48,133 nt of DNA from a bacterium (GTDB lineage Bacteria; Hydrothermota; Tepidihabitantia; Tepidihabitantales; Tepidihabitantaceae), in contig DATJQV010000033.1 of NCBI GenBank assembly GCA_035505375.1, positions 1 to 48,133 on the forward strand. Direction: 5' to 3'. Within the stretch, counting starts at the first letter, position 1. Each line of letters opens with the position of its first letter. Made by a program: the position numbers and the translations under genes. The notes under the pieces were generated by a model. It was not told where the DNA came from. It ran no database searches and saw only the letters and a program-made list of their open reading frames with translations. Shown piece after piece: positions 23,946-31,928 of the stretch.

Positions 23946-24317
23946 ATGGACTCATCTTCACTCGGCCTGCTGCGCCAGTTCGTGGACCTCGACCGCGCCG
24001 AAGTTGTGGACGCGCGCGCGACCGGAGGCGAGGTCATCAAGATTCCCCTGATGCAGCAAGTCCTGCCCATGCACGCCTTGGGCGTTGTGGCGGACAACCT
24101 CGCTTGGTTTCTTGAACAGGTGACGGGCCGTGGCTACCAGAAGGCTGAGGAAGTGTATGACATCGGGTACACGGTGCGCGAACCCGGCCACCAGGCCTAT
24201 GGCATGAAAGTCACCGCCGAGGCCAACACCGTGATTGTTGCCCGAGTGGCATTGCTGGAAGACGATACCATCTTCCACCGGTACGTAGACTACCTACACA
24301 CCGGCGTCCTGCTCTAG
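23946..24317 (+). CDS. Conserved-looking small protein of unknown function
   Basis: This 123-residue protein is probably cytoplasmic: there is no signal peptide or membrane segment. I do not recognise a family. It has a mix of helices and strands and no obvious metal or nucleotide motif; a VDARATGGEVIKIPLMQQVL segment precedes a likely helix (ALGVVADNLAWFLEQV), and the end is strand-like with VIVARVALLEDDTIFHRYVDYL. The start is supported by its placement 8 nt after a good -10 box. It stands alone, convergent with the BatA-like gene that ends 13 nt downstream on the other strand. Confidence 0.75.
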   Translation: MDSSSLGLLRQFVDLDRAEVVDARATGGEVIKIPLMQQVLPMHALGVVADNLAWFLEQVTGRGYQKAEEVYDIGYTVREPGHQAYGMKVTAEANTVIVARVALLEDDTIFHRYVDYLHTGVLL

Positions 24318-24329
24318 TCTTTAACCCAA

Positions 24330-26246
24330 CTAGAAAGCCAGCAGCAGCAGTTCCGCGGCGAAGGCGAATGCTGCGAGCCAGAGCAACACCGGAGACAGGT
24401 CGGATGATTGGCGATTGGCGATCGGCGATTGGCGATCGGCGGAAACAGGCAGGACCTGATAGCCAAGCGTCTTGAGTGAATCTGCCGGGAAAGGCGACAG
24501 GTCGCCCTCGGCGGCAAGGACATTGACAGCATACGGCCGGTCGTCGACCAGATAGATGCCGGGTTGCTGGGTCCGGGTCAGCGCGATCTCGGCACGTCCG
24601 GCTCCCGGTTCGGGTGTCTGGCTCAAGCGACCAGCCGGCGTCGAAACCGTGACCGGACCCGAACCGCTGACCGGCGCGTGGATTGTATCTCCGACAAGAT
24701 ACTCGGCGCGCAGCGGTCCGCTGGTAAGGTAGAGCAGAGTCCGGTGGAGCAGCGGCACGAACGGAGCTTTGAACACGAGGTCGGTGAAGTCTGGCACGGC
24801 AGTGAACGCCCACAGGACGAGGCGGCCGTTCTCCGCATCCAACATCAGCGGCTCGCCATCCGATAGCCGCGCAAGAACCCGGGCCCCGGCCGGGTCCAAC
24901 CGGGCATGAGTGAAGAAACGCGCTGACGACAGGCCGGCAGCACCGATGATATCCATCACAGGATGGGTCGTGTCCACCGAGACAACCGAGACGAATCCGG
25001 CGGGTTGCGACAATCCGTGAAACCGGATGCGTCCGGCCAGCAGCGACGAATCCGCGGGAGCATTACCGAACATCACCAGGGCCGAGCCGCCGGACTGAAG
25101 GAAGAAGTCGAGCCGAGTCCAGTCGGGTCGGCTGAGCGCGGCAGCATCGGTGACGACGACTGCCCCGAACCGGCGCGGGTCGTAGCGGCCGAAATCGGTC
25201 GCGGCAACTGTGGTCAGACTGAAGACCGACGAAGAGTCCGCACCAAGCGCGTCGACCAGATACCGCGCCGGGGCGGCGGGCGATTCCACCACTAGCACCG
25301 AGATGCGCTGCGGCTGGTATGCCGCGAGCCAGCGCGTGTTGTCCGCTTCGAGCGAATCGCCGCGCAGTTCCACCTTCGCGACGTGATACCCGGAATCGGT
25401 GAGCGCGGTCTCAAAGGTCACGGTCGCGGACGAGTGCGGCTTGATGGCGACGGCCTGCTCCTCGTGGTGGTCACCGAGGGTCAGAACCGCGGTACGCGTT
25501 GCCGGGTGCGGGCCGTAGTTGGCGAAGTCAGCCTTGATGCGCGTCGCCCGGCCCGCGACCGGGAAACGTTCCTCGGTGTAGAGCCGGGTAACGCCCGCGT
25601 TGTCCGCATCCGGCGGAGCGACCGCGGCGAGCAGGACCGGTACGTCAGCCGGCGGTCGCCAGTTGGAGGGCATCGCGCGGGCCTGCAGGTCGGTAACGAC
25701 CGCGACATCAGCGTGTGCGGGCCGGGCGAACTCGACCGCACGCCTCAAAGCGGGCTCCAGTATCGCCGCGGAATAAGACGGCTTCAGCGAGTCAAGCACG
25801 GGCAGCAGCGTACCCGGCGTCTGCCACTGCAAACCGGAAACCGGCAACTGGTCACTCGCCCTGGCAAGCGCAGCCCGTCGCCCCGGCCCCAGCGAACCGA
25901 TGAGTTCCCGCGCTGCTGCAATCGCCCGCTGCCATTGCGGCCCCATGCTGTACGAGTCATCGAGCACGACAATCAGGTCGTTCGACCGGCCGAGTCCGGG
26001 CAGGCGGTGCCGGACATAGGGCCGGGCCAGCGCGAGCAGCAGCGCGAGCAGTGCGAGTGTGCGGAAGATAAGCAGCAGCAACTCCTTCAGCCGGAGCCAC
26101 GAGAACCGTTCGCGCCGGACGGTCGTGAGCAAGAGCAGCGACGGAAACTCAGCACGCCTGAGCCGCAGGCGACTGAGGATGTGAATGACGACAGGAATCG
26201 CGGCCAGCGCGGCGAGCGGCAAGAGAGAGGGCGCTGAGAAACCCAT
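24330..26246 (-). CDS. BatA-like membrane protein with von Willebrand A domain
   Basis: This 638-residue membrane protein starts with the aerotolerance-regulator/BatA N-terminal domain (LPLAALAAIPVVIHILSRLRLRR, then a second membrane helix). A von Willebrand A domain follows with an intact MIDAS start (VVLDDSYSMG). The rest is a long predicted extracytoplasmic part and a final membrane helix (LLWLAAFAFAAELLLLAF). It is encoded just after the DUF58 gene on the same strand, the usual pairing in MoxR/Bat-type loci, but no MoxR ATPase is seen in the window. A 7-nt cgattgg/cgatcgg patch (24404-24441) is translated in the linker before the last membrane helix. No good ribosome binding site precedes ATG 26246. 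Confidence 0.85.
   Translation of the reverse strand: MGFSAPSLLPLAALAAIPVVIHILSRLRLRRAEFPSLLLLTTVRRERFSWLRLKELLLLIFRTLALLALLLALARPYVRHRLPGLGRSNDLIVVLDDSYSMGPQWQRAIAAARELIGSLGPGRRAALARASDQLPVSGLQWQTPGTLLPVLDSLKPSYSAAILEPALRRAVEFARPAHADVAVVTDLQARAMPSNWRPPADVPVLLAAVAPPDADNAGVTRLYTEERFPVAGRATRIKADFANYGPHPATRTAVLTLGDHHEEQAVAIKPHSSATVTFETALTDSGYHVAKVELRGDSLEADNTRWLAAYQPQRISVLVVESPAAPARYLVDALGADSSSVFSLTTVAATDFGRYDPRRFGAVVVTDAAALSRPDWTRLDFFLQSGGSALVMFGNAPADSSLLAGRIRFHGLSQPAGFVSVVSVDTTHPVMDIIGAAGLSSARFFTHARLDPAGARVLARLSDGEPLMLDAENGRLVLWAFTAVPDFTDLVFKAPFVPLLHRTLLYLTSGPLRAEYLVGDTIHAPVSGSGPVTVSTPAGRLSQTPEPGAGRAEIALTRTQQPGIYLVDDRPYAVNVLAAEGDLSPFPADSLKTLGYQVLPVSADRQSPIANRQSSDLSPVLLWLAAFAFAAELLLLAF
24404..24441. 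repeat. In-frame cgattgg/cgatcgg 7-nt patch
   Basis: Units gattggc, gattggc, gatcggc, gattggc, gatcggc recur every 7 nt. On the coding (minus) strand they encode the linker peptide SADRQSPIANRQSS. Confidence 0.8.
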
Positions 26247-26252
26247 CAGCTA

Positions 26253-26373
26253 AGAAAGGACAAAGGACGAAGTGGTAGGGACAAAGCAACCCGGAAAGAG
26301 GAAAGGACAAAGGCGACCCGTCCGACTTTCACCGCTTTGTCCTTTCCTGCTTGCTTTGTCCTTTGTCCTTGAT
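26253..26373. repeat. aaaggac 7-nt patches with a 13-bp inverted repeat
   Basis: Units aaaggac, aaaggac and variants recur at about 7 nt. GGAAAGGACAAAG (26300-26312) and CTTTGTCCTTTCC (26335-26347) form an inverted repeat with a 22-nt loop. It lies in the 144-nt gap between the two minus-strand genes; an RNA hairpin there could affect coupling or processing. Confidence 0.7.
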
Positions 26374-26390
26374 ACTTCGTACTCTTCTCC

Positions 26391-27284
26391 CTACCGCATT
26401 CGGCTGCGTCTCTCCAGGTATGAGAACAGCGCTCGGTCGAACGGCGTGTCGGTCGTTACCCGGTGATAGTCAATCGCGGCCTCGCGGCAGCCGCGCTCGA
26501 ACGTGGCGAAGAACCGGTCGAAGTCCTTCTGATACTGCTCGCGCAGCACGCGTGGGTCAACGGTCAGTTCGCGGCCGGTCTCCATGTCCCTGAGCACGAC
26601 CGGGTTGCGGAACGCGAACTCGCGCTCGTTCGGGTCCTGGATGTGGAAGACCAGCACCTCGTGCTTCTTGTGCCGGAAGTGGCGCAGCGCGGTCAGCACG
26701 GCCTGCGGCTCATCCCACAAATCCGACATGATAATGACGAGGCCGCGGCGCTTCACCCGTTCGGCCAGTTGATGGAAGGTGCCGGCGATGTTCGTATCGC
26801 CGCCGGGCTTCACGGCCGCGAGTTGGCGCAGGAGCGCATTCAGATGAGCAGGCGTGCTGCGCGGCGGCACGTAGGTGTTTATCTTGTCCGAGAAGGTGAT
26901 GAGACCGGCCGAGTCTTTCTGGTGCAATAGCAGGTAGGCGAGGCTCGCGGCAAGGCAGTTTGCGTACTCGAGCTTGGTGACCTTCCCGGTCGTGTAGGCC
27001 ATCGAGCCCGACGCATCGAGGACGAGGTAGGCACGCAGGTTGGTCTCTTCCTCGTACTCGCGGATGACGAACCGGTCGGTCTTGGCGTAGACCTTCCAGT
27101 CAATCCGCTTCGGCTCGTCGCCGGGCATGTACGGCCGGTGCTCGGTGAACTCGACCGAGAAGCCCTTGTATGGAGAACGGTGCAGGCCGGCGAGGAAACC
27201 CTCGACCACCAGCCGCGCCTTCAGGTCGATGCCCTTCAGCTTGGCGACGACTTCGGGTTTCAGAAAGCGCGTGGTATCAGGCAC
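26391..27284 (-). CDS. DUF58 domain protein
   Basis: This 297-residue protein is a DUF58 family member, the usual partner of MoxR ATPases and BatA-type proteins. The family hallmark is present: a short basic N-terminus (KGIDLKARLVVEGFLAGLHRS), GFSVEFTEHRPYMPGDEPKRIDW, then a von Willebrand-like domain with DASGSM (MIDAS), TFSD and MSDLWD. Length matches the family. The GTG at 27284 is preceded by TAGACT 8 nt upstream and TTGCGG 16 bp further, so the transcript may be leaderless. It is followed by the BatA-like gene on the same strand. Role in envelope assembly is inferred from the family, not from this sequence. Confidence 0.92.
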   Translation of the reverse strand: MPDTTRFLKPEVVAKLKGIDLKARLVVEGFLAGLHRSPYKGFSVEFTEHRPYMPGDEPKRIDWKVYAKTDRFVIREYEEETNLRAYLVLDASGSMAYTTGKVTKLEYANCLAASLAYLLLHQKDSAGLITFSDKINTYVPPRSTPAHLNALLRQLAAVKPGGDTNIAGTFHQLAERVKRRGLVIIMSDLWDEPQAVLTALRHFRHKKHEVLVFHIQDPNEREFAFRNPVVLRDMETGRELTVDPRVLREQYQKDFDRFFATFERGCREAAIDYHRVTTDTPFDRALFSYLERRSRMR

Positions 27285-27292
27285 GGGCCACT

Positions 27293-27320
27293 AGTCTACC
27301 GCAGAACGCAGCATCCGCAA
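27293..27320 (-). promoter_or_regulatory. Promoter of the DUF58 gene (leaderless)
   Basis: On the minus strand TTGCGG (27320-27315), a 16 bp spacer and TAGACT (27298-27293) precede the GTG at 27284 by 8 nt. Confidence 0.55.
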
Positions 27321-27365
27321 ACGCGGCACGAGTCCTGACTTGTTTGGCACGGTGAGTCTCGCTGG

Positions 27366-27393
27366 TTGACACTGCCAAGGTGGCAGTTAAACT
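27366..27393 (+). promoter_or_regulatory. Promoter of the YCF48-like gene
   Basis: TTGACA (27366-27371), a 16 bp spacer and TAAACT (27388-27393). GGAGGAG follows at 27407-27413, so this one has a normal short leader with a ribosome binding site. Confidence 0.7.
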
Positions 27394-27416
27394 GACTTAG
27401 ATAACCGGAGGAGTTT

Positions 27417-29552
27417 CTGAGACGCGTTGTGCTGTTCGCGGTCTGCGTCATCGCGGCGACAGCGGCCGCCGCGCAATGGCATTACCTGTCCGGCGGCAAG
27501 CTGTCGGGCATATCAAGCGTCGGCAGCTTTGTCTGGGCAGTCGGGCAGGATGGCCTGTTTTTCTATTCGGAGGACAACGGTCAGCACTGGCGTCGAGTTC
27601 CCCGATTCACCACCCGCAATCTCGTTGATGTCGAGTTCTGGGACCAGAGCCTTGGGCTTGTCACTGCCGAGGGTGGTATCGTATATCGTACTACCGACGA
27701 TGGCGCCAGGTGGGATTCGATGAACGTCCCACATAGCGGAAACCGAATTCGCTGGTTGTCAGCTTCCAGTGTCTACATCGCCGCCCGCGACAGTTCGTTC
27801 CTTCTGCGATCCAACGATGCAGGGCTGACCTGGTACCAATGGTATCCCCCGGGACATCCTTGGTTCTTGGATACGCTACACGGCTGGGCAGGCCAGTGCG
27901 ACTCCGTGATGAGTACGCGAAATGGGGGCGTGAGTTGGGTGGGTCGCGGTAATCTACCCAACCCCGACTGGGTGATTGCGTGCGACGAATTCGGATTTGC
28001 CGATACACTTACTGGCATCTGTGGCTTTGAGCAGGACTATGGTGAACCGCACAACCCGGACCCACACTACTACTGCTGGGCCGCGACTGCGGATGGTGGC
28101 GGGAGTTGGGCATCTCTCTCGTCTGTCAACCAATCGCCTATCCGTGGCTGCGATGTGGCTTCCAATGGCCGTGTGTTTGCGCTTGAGGAGAAGCGTTGCG
28201 GCTGGTATCAATATGGTGGGCTGAATTGGGTCAGTTTTAGCCGAACACAGTCGCTCTACGACGTACACGCAGTCCGTGGTGACTGCGCGTGGATCTGCGG
28301 TTGCGGAGGTGCCGTATGGAAGTCACCTGACGGCGGCCAGACTTGGCAATTGTGCCGGGCTTCGAATGGCACTATCTTGAGCAACGTGCAGTTCTCAGAT
28401 AGCACGCACGGCTGGGCATCTGGCTACGGCGGCCTTGTTCTGAAGACCACTGATGCCGGCCGGTCATGGAGCGATGTCTCGGTGTCCGTGAGCTGGGGTT
28501 ATCCATACACAAGCATCGCCGCGATCAACAGCACGACCGCTGTCTGTTGCCTTGGATACAGCCGATATACCGAGATGGGCTACTATTGGTATGGCTACTT
28601 CGCCGCATTGCGCACGTCCGACGCCGGCGTGTCGTGGGACACTACGCGTTTCGTAGACATGCAGAACGACTGGGACGGCCCGATCGGCTCCTCCAGGATA
28701 GCTCGCCAAGGTGGTCACCTGTGGCATGCAGGGCTGCGTACGCCCAATGGCAACTCTCTGCGCAGCACCGACGGTGGCGTGACGTGGCTGGACATGGACA
28801 CCTTGGGCGTCGTCTCGGACAGGCAAGAGCCGTATGACATCAGCTTCGTCGACACGCTTCATGGCTGGGCCATTGACTCGCGCAAGGACATCCGTCTCAC
28901 GGCCAACGGCGGCGACTCGTGGACCATCATCGCGACGGGTCTCAACGTGAAGCGCCTGAAGATGACGACTCTGACCACCGGCTGGGCGATCTCCGATTCA
29001 GAGTTGTTCAAGACCACTGACGGCGGGGTTACCTGGGAGGGCGCAGTTGCTGATAGCGGGCTGCAGGCAATCGCCTTCTGCGACTCGAGTCACGGTGTGA
29101 TAGTCGGCCTGCACGGCCTGATTCTCCGTACCAGTGACGCGGGGCAGACATGGGTGAGGGACTCAAGCGAATTCACGTCCGACTTCTATGACGTGTGTAT
29201 GCTCGACAGCACCCATGCTTGGGCAGTAGGGCAGTATGGCCTCGTGCTGGGTTTCGGCGACTGGGCGATAGGCGTGAACGAGGCAGGCGAGCATGTCAGT
29301 CCGCGCGGGCGGCCCTTCGCCGTTTCAGTGCGGCCGAATCCGTGCCGGGTTCGAGCGACTGTCGAGTTCTCAAGTCCGCTGTCCAAGCCGACGCAGGTGA
29401 AGCTGGTCGATGCTGCCGGACGCGTGAGGCAGGCAGTCTCGGTGCGAGCCGGGGCGCGATATTTGGACCTCGACATGCGTGACACTCCGAGCGGAGTCTA
29501 CTTCGTCCACACGGGCGCAGTCCCTGCTGTCCGTCTCGTGGTCCAGCACTAG
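27417..29552 (+). CDS. Secreted YCF48-like (BNR-type) propeller protein with sorting domain
   Basis: This ~711-residue exported protein contains many YCF48/BNR-type repeats with the pattern W-AVG … STD-GG-TW (for example SEDNGQHWRRV, STDGGVTWLDM, TTDGGVTWEGA) and ends with a full sorting domain (VRPNPCRVRATVEF … SGVYFVHTG). The best start is not ATG or GTG: GGAGGAG at 27407-27413 points to CTG 27417, giving RRVVLFAVCVIAATAAAA as a normal signal peptide. The GTG at 27429 would lose the basic n-region and leave the Shine-Dalgarno 15 nt away. Sister genes in this window start GTGAGA or ATGAGA, so a CTGAGA start is plausible. Function is unknown; YCF48 itself is a photosystem factor, but these repeats are common in secreted proteins. 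Confidence 0.85.
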   Translation: MRRVVLFAVCVIAATAAAAQWHYLSGGKLSGISSVGSFVWAVGQDGLFFYSEDNGQHWRRVPRFTTRNLVDVEFWDQSLGLVTAEGGIVYRTTDDGARWDSMNVPHSGNRIRWLSASSVYIAARDSSFLLRSNDAGLTWYQWYPPGHPWFLDTLHGWAGQCDSVMSTRNGGVSWVGRGNLPNPDWVIACDEFGFADTLTGICGFEQDYGEPHNPDPHYYCWAATADGGGSWASLSSVNQSPIRGCDVASNGRVFALEEKRCGWYQYGGLNWVSFSRTQSLYDVHAVRGDCAWICGCGGAVWKSPDGGQTWQLCRASNGTILSNVQFSDSTHGWASGYGGLVLKTTDAGRSWSDVSVSVSWGYPYTSIAAINSTTAVCCLGYSRYTEMGYYWYGYFAALRTSDAGVSWDTTRFVDMQNDWDGPIGSSRIARQGGHLWHAGLRTPNGNSLRSTDGGVTWLDMDTLGVVSDRQEPYDISFVDTLHGWAIDSRKDIRLTANGGDSWTIIATGLNVKRLKMTTLTTGWAISDSELFKTTDGGVTWEGAVADSGLQAIAFCDSSHGVIVGLHGLILRTSDAGQTWVRDSSEFTSDFYDVCMLDSTHAWAVGQYGLVLGFGDWAIGVNEAGEHVSPRGRPFAVSVRPNPCRVRATVEFSSPLSKPTQVKLVDAAGRVRQAVSVRAGARYLDLDMRDTPSGVYFVHTGAVPAVRLVVQH

Positions 29553-29656
29553 CCAGCTAGCCTGCCCTCCACCAGCGTCTACGGCCTTGGCGCGATGGCG
29601 TCGAACACTTCTGTGCGGATTCTCGACAGCACGGCAGGGTCCGAGCCGCGGCAGAA

Positions 29657-29755
29657 CACGGAGGAAGGAAGACGGAGGCGAGAGAAGGAGAGAGGACTGA
29701 GGAATGAGGAGAGAGGAATCCGGGAAGAGGACCGAGGTCGGAGGATGGAGGATTC
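29657..29755. repeat. 7-nt periodic gaggNNN patch, ~14 units
   Basis: Units ggaggaa, ggaagac, ggaggcg, gagagag, gactgag, gaatgag, gaccgag, gtcggag and gatggag recur at exactly 7 nt, the longest 7-nt patch in the window. Before it, 29553-29656 holds nothing I recognise; after it, 29756-30015 has no gene. Confidence 0.75.
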
Positions 29756-30015
29756 GCGTCCGGACCTGAGGACGATGTTCCGAGCAGGGAAGGAGAAGTC
29801 GGGTTTGGCCCGATTTGGCCTTGCATCAGTCTGGATGTTGTTCGCGCGCGGGTCGGAGTCAAGGCCAGCGCGCAAGTGGATTTCGAGATCAGCGAGAGGG
29901 CAAAAAGAACTGAGGACTTAGTGACTCCAGCCAATCGAGCGTAACTCAATTGCTCTCGGTCGGTTAAGCACTGTCGAGTCGCGGAGAATCCGCATATAGG
30001 GGTCGCCCGGGGGCT

Positions 30016-30303
30016 AGCCTTCGAAGGAGCATTCGAAGAAGCCATGAAACAAGCCTTGAAATGAGCTTTGAGCTGAGCTTTCAGAAGAACTTTGACGCGA
30101 GCTTTCGTCGGAGCTTTGAGGCAAGCGATGCGAGAAGCGATGCGCTGAGCCTTGAAACGAGCGATGCGCGAAGCGATGTGGCGAGCGCTGAAACGAGCGA
30201 TGTGATAAGCGATGAAGTAAGCTCTCGAGTTAGATTTCTTGGGAGCTTTGAAGGGAGCTCTCTGCCGAGCTTTCAGAGGAGCTTCTAACGGCGCATTCAG
30301 CGG
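30016..30303. repeat. Degenerate 12-nt periodic array D3, 24 units without indels
   Basis: Twenty-four 12-nt units with the core AGCNNTGANNNG (for example AGCTTTGAGCTG at 30064, AGCGATGCGCGA at 30160, AGCTTTGAAGGG at 30244) keep an exact register. On the minus strand every fourth residue of one frame is Ala (KAQL, KAHF, IASR, IARF); on the plus strand every fourth is Ser. Neither strand shows a promoter or ribosome site. It lies between the YCF48-like gene and recF. Confidence 0.8.
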
Positions 30304-30308
30304 CATTT

Positions 30309-30535
30309 TCGATTGCCGATTGTCGAGTGTCGATTGGCGGGAGTCGCAGGGCGGTTGTCCGCTTGTCGACTGGCAAGTGCTGCCCGCGACGACGCCAGAA
30401 CCGGATTCGATTCGGGACTCAATCTGCGTCCATCTGCGGGATCTGTGGATAGTCTGGTCCGAGCCTTGGCGAACTTGGCGTCTTGGCGGTTCTCACATCT
30501 GTGCCATCTGCGTCATCTGCGGTTTATCCTCTCCG
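30309..30535. repeat. Mixed dispersed phrases upstream of recF
   Basis: 30309-30349 is a 7-nt cgattgN patch. From about 30408 to 30535 there are repeated phrases such as atctgcgtc, atctgtgcc, catctgcgg and cttggcgNN of the same type as at 4132-4193. A single TGTGGATAG (30444-30452), one base off a DnaA box, lies inside them and is not convincing as an origin element. Confidence 0.6.
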
Positions 30536-30542
30536 GCCCGGC

Positions 30543-30570
30543 TTGATTGAGGAGCGGTTTCCGCTAGATT
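30543..30570 (+). promoter_or_regulatory. Promoter of recF (leaderless)
   Basis: TTGATT (30543-30548), a 16 bp spacer and TAGATT (30565-30570). The GTG of recF at 30576 begins only 5 nt after the -10 box. Confidence 0.65.
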
Positions 30571-30575
30571 GAGGC

Positions 30576-31928
30576 GTGGCGCTAGCGAGCATCAGTTTGC
30601 GAGGTTTCAGGAATCTCGAACCTACATCCGTCGACTTCGCCGAGGGCTCGAACTACCTGTTCGGGCCGAACGGCGCGGGGAAGACGAACCTGCTTGAGGC
30701 AATCCACTACTTGGCCATCGGCCGGTCGTTCCGCCGATGCCCGGATGCGGAGCTGCTCGGATTCGGCAGGGACGTGCTCGTCGTCTCCGGAAAGGATGAG
30801 AGTGGCGAGCGGGCCGAGATAAGGTTTGACGGCCGCGAGAAGCGGATACTGAGAAACGACATCCCGGTGGACAAGTTGTCGGAGTACTTTGGGTGGCTGC
30901 CCGTGGTCGTGCTGCTGCTGGAGGATATCGAGCTGGTGAAGGGCGCGCCGGGAATCAGGAGAAGCTTCCTCGACATGGCCATATCGAAGGCGGAAGGAGG
31001 AGACAAGTCAAAAGCCAAAAGCCCAGAGCCAAGAGCCAACGGCAAGGGCAGGACGAAGTTAGAAGCTAGAAGCGAGAGTCTGGAAGCTAGAATGGCTGAG
31101 ACGGAAGGCGAAGGGCGAACGGCGAGAGGCGGAATGCGCGACGAGGAAAAGAGTTACATCGCGCTGATCGCCGGGTACCGAAGGGCTGTCAGCCAATACA
31201 ATCGCCTTCTGGAGCGGTCAGCCGTTAGCCGTGAGCCGTTAGCCGACTTGGCAGCTTGGGAGGAGGAGTTGGTGCTGTCGGGCGTGCCAGTGTATGAGTC
31301 GCGGCTGGCGAAGGTAGGTGAACTGCTTGAGAACGCGGTGAAACATTATGAGCGGTTGGCAGGACATGGGGCGATGTTCAGCTACAGGTCGAGTGTCGAG
31401 AACATCGGGACACGATCCGAATCCTCGAAGGATTCGGTCATGTCCCTCGCTGACGCATTCCGGCAGAGGTTGGCGGCAACGCGCGAGCGGGCGCGGGCCC
31501 TCGGACACGCGTTGGTCGGGCCGCATCGGGATGACATCAGAATCGCGCGGGGCGACCGCGAGTTACGGAAGTTCGGCTCCGTCGGCGAGCAGCGGCTGGC
31601 CGGCATCGCCTTGCGGTTGGCCGAGGCGGACATGATTCTCTCCGCAGGCAGGCAACGGCCGGTGTTTCTGCTGGACGAGGTCGCGTCAGAGCTGGATGAG
31701 CAGCGGAGCCGGATGGTGCTCGCGATGGTGGCGGAGAGAGGGCAGATGGTGTACGCAGCAGCGAGAAGAATGCAGGATTCAAGGATTCGAGGATTCAAGG
31801 ATTCTAGTGACGCGGACTCGTGCCGGGATAGCTCTGTTTCACTTGACCCCTCGAATCCTGGACCCCTTGATTCCTTTGGCGGAAAGGAATTCCATGTCGA
31901 GGCAGGGAAGGTCTCGGAGCTTTCGTAG
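30576..31928 (+). CDS. recF: DNA replication and repair protein RecF
   Basis: RecF is an SMC-like ATPase that loads RecA at gaps. This copy has the Walker A GPNGAGKTN near residue 29-37, LLLEDIELVKGAPGIRRSFLD (family block), and the C-terminal ABC signature region (GEQRLAGIALRLAEADMI) and Walker B (FLLDEVASELD). At 450 residues it is ~80-90 longer than usual. The extra length is four in-frame repeat insertions: near residues 145-190 (7/8-nt aaagcca and gaagcta patches), 214-224 (agccgtt patch), 278-291 (GGGACA…TGTCCC palindrome) and 400-435 (aggattca patch). All are in segments between conserved blocks or in the tail, so function could be retained. GTG start fits the leaderless promoter. It overlaps dciA by 35 nt. 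Confidence 0.93.
   Translation: MALASISLRGFRNLEPTSVDFAEGSNYLFGPNGAGKTNLLEAIHYLAIGRSFRRCPDAELLGFGRDVLVVSGKDESGERAEIRFDGREKRILRNDIPVDKLSEYFGWLPVVVLLLEDIELVKGAPGIRRSFLDMAISKAEGGDKSKAKSPEPRANGKGRTKLEARSESLEARMAETEGEGRTARGGMRDEEKSYIALIAGYRRAVSQYNRLLERSAVSREPLADLAAWEEELVLSGVPVYESRLAKVGELLENAVKHYERLAGHGAMFSYRSSVENIGTRSESSKDSVMSLADAFRQRLAATRERARALGHALVGPHRDDIRIARGDRELRKFGSVGEQRLAGIALRLAEADMILSAGRQRPVFLLDEVASELDEQRSRMVLAMVAERGQMVYAAARRMQDSRIRGFKDSSDADSCRDSSVSLDPSNPGPLDSFGGKEFHVEAGKVSELS
31008..31135. repeat. In-frame repeat insertion in recF (arm region)
   Basis: 31008-31050 has 7-nt units aaagcca, aaagccc, agagcca, agagcca. 31054-31093 has gaagcta/gaagcga units, and 31100-31135 has ggcgaa/ggcgag phrases. 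All are read in frame. Confidence 0.75.
31217..31247. repeat. In-frame agccgtt 7-nt patch in recF
   Basis: Units agccgtt, agccgtg, agccgtt, agccgac. The same family as the in-frame patch ending the gene at 20426. Confidence 0.75.
31407..31446. repeat. Dispersed palindrome, copy 3 (inside recF)
   Basis: Arms GGGACACGATCCGAATCC and GGATTCGGTCATGTCCC pair with one bulge around a 5-nt loop. It is the same class as the palindromes at 6682-6724 and 9406-9448 and is translated as GTRSESSKDSVMS. Confidence 0.8.
31773..31876. repeat. aggattca 8-nt patches in opposite orientations in the recF tail
   Basis: 31773-31807 has aggattca, aggattcg, aggattca, aggattct (8 nt). About 31850-31876 has the reverse-oriented cctcgaat, cctggacc, ccttgatt. 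The pair can fold back and is translated as the tail of RecF. Confidence 0.7.

Noticed and set aside
30444-30452. DnaA box TGTGGATAG as origin
   Set aside because: Single copy with one mismatch, inside dispersed phrases that contain similar words; no cluster of boxes or AT-rich region.
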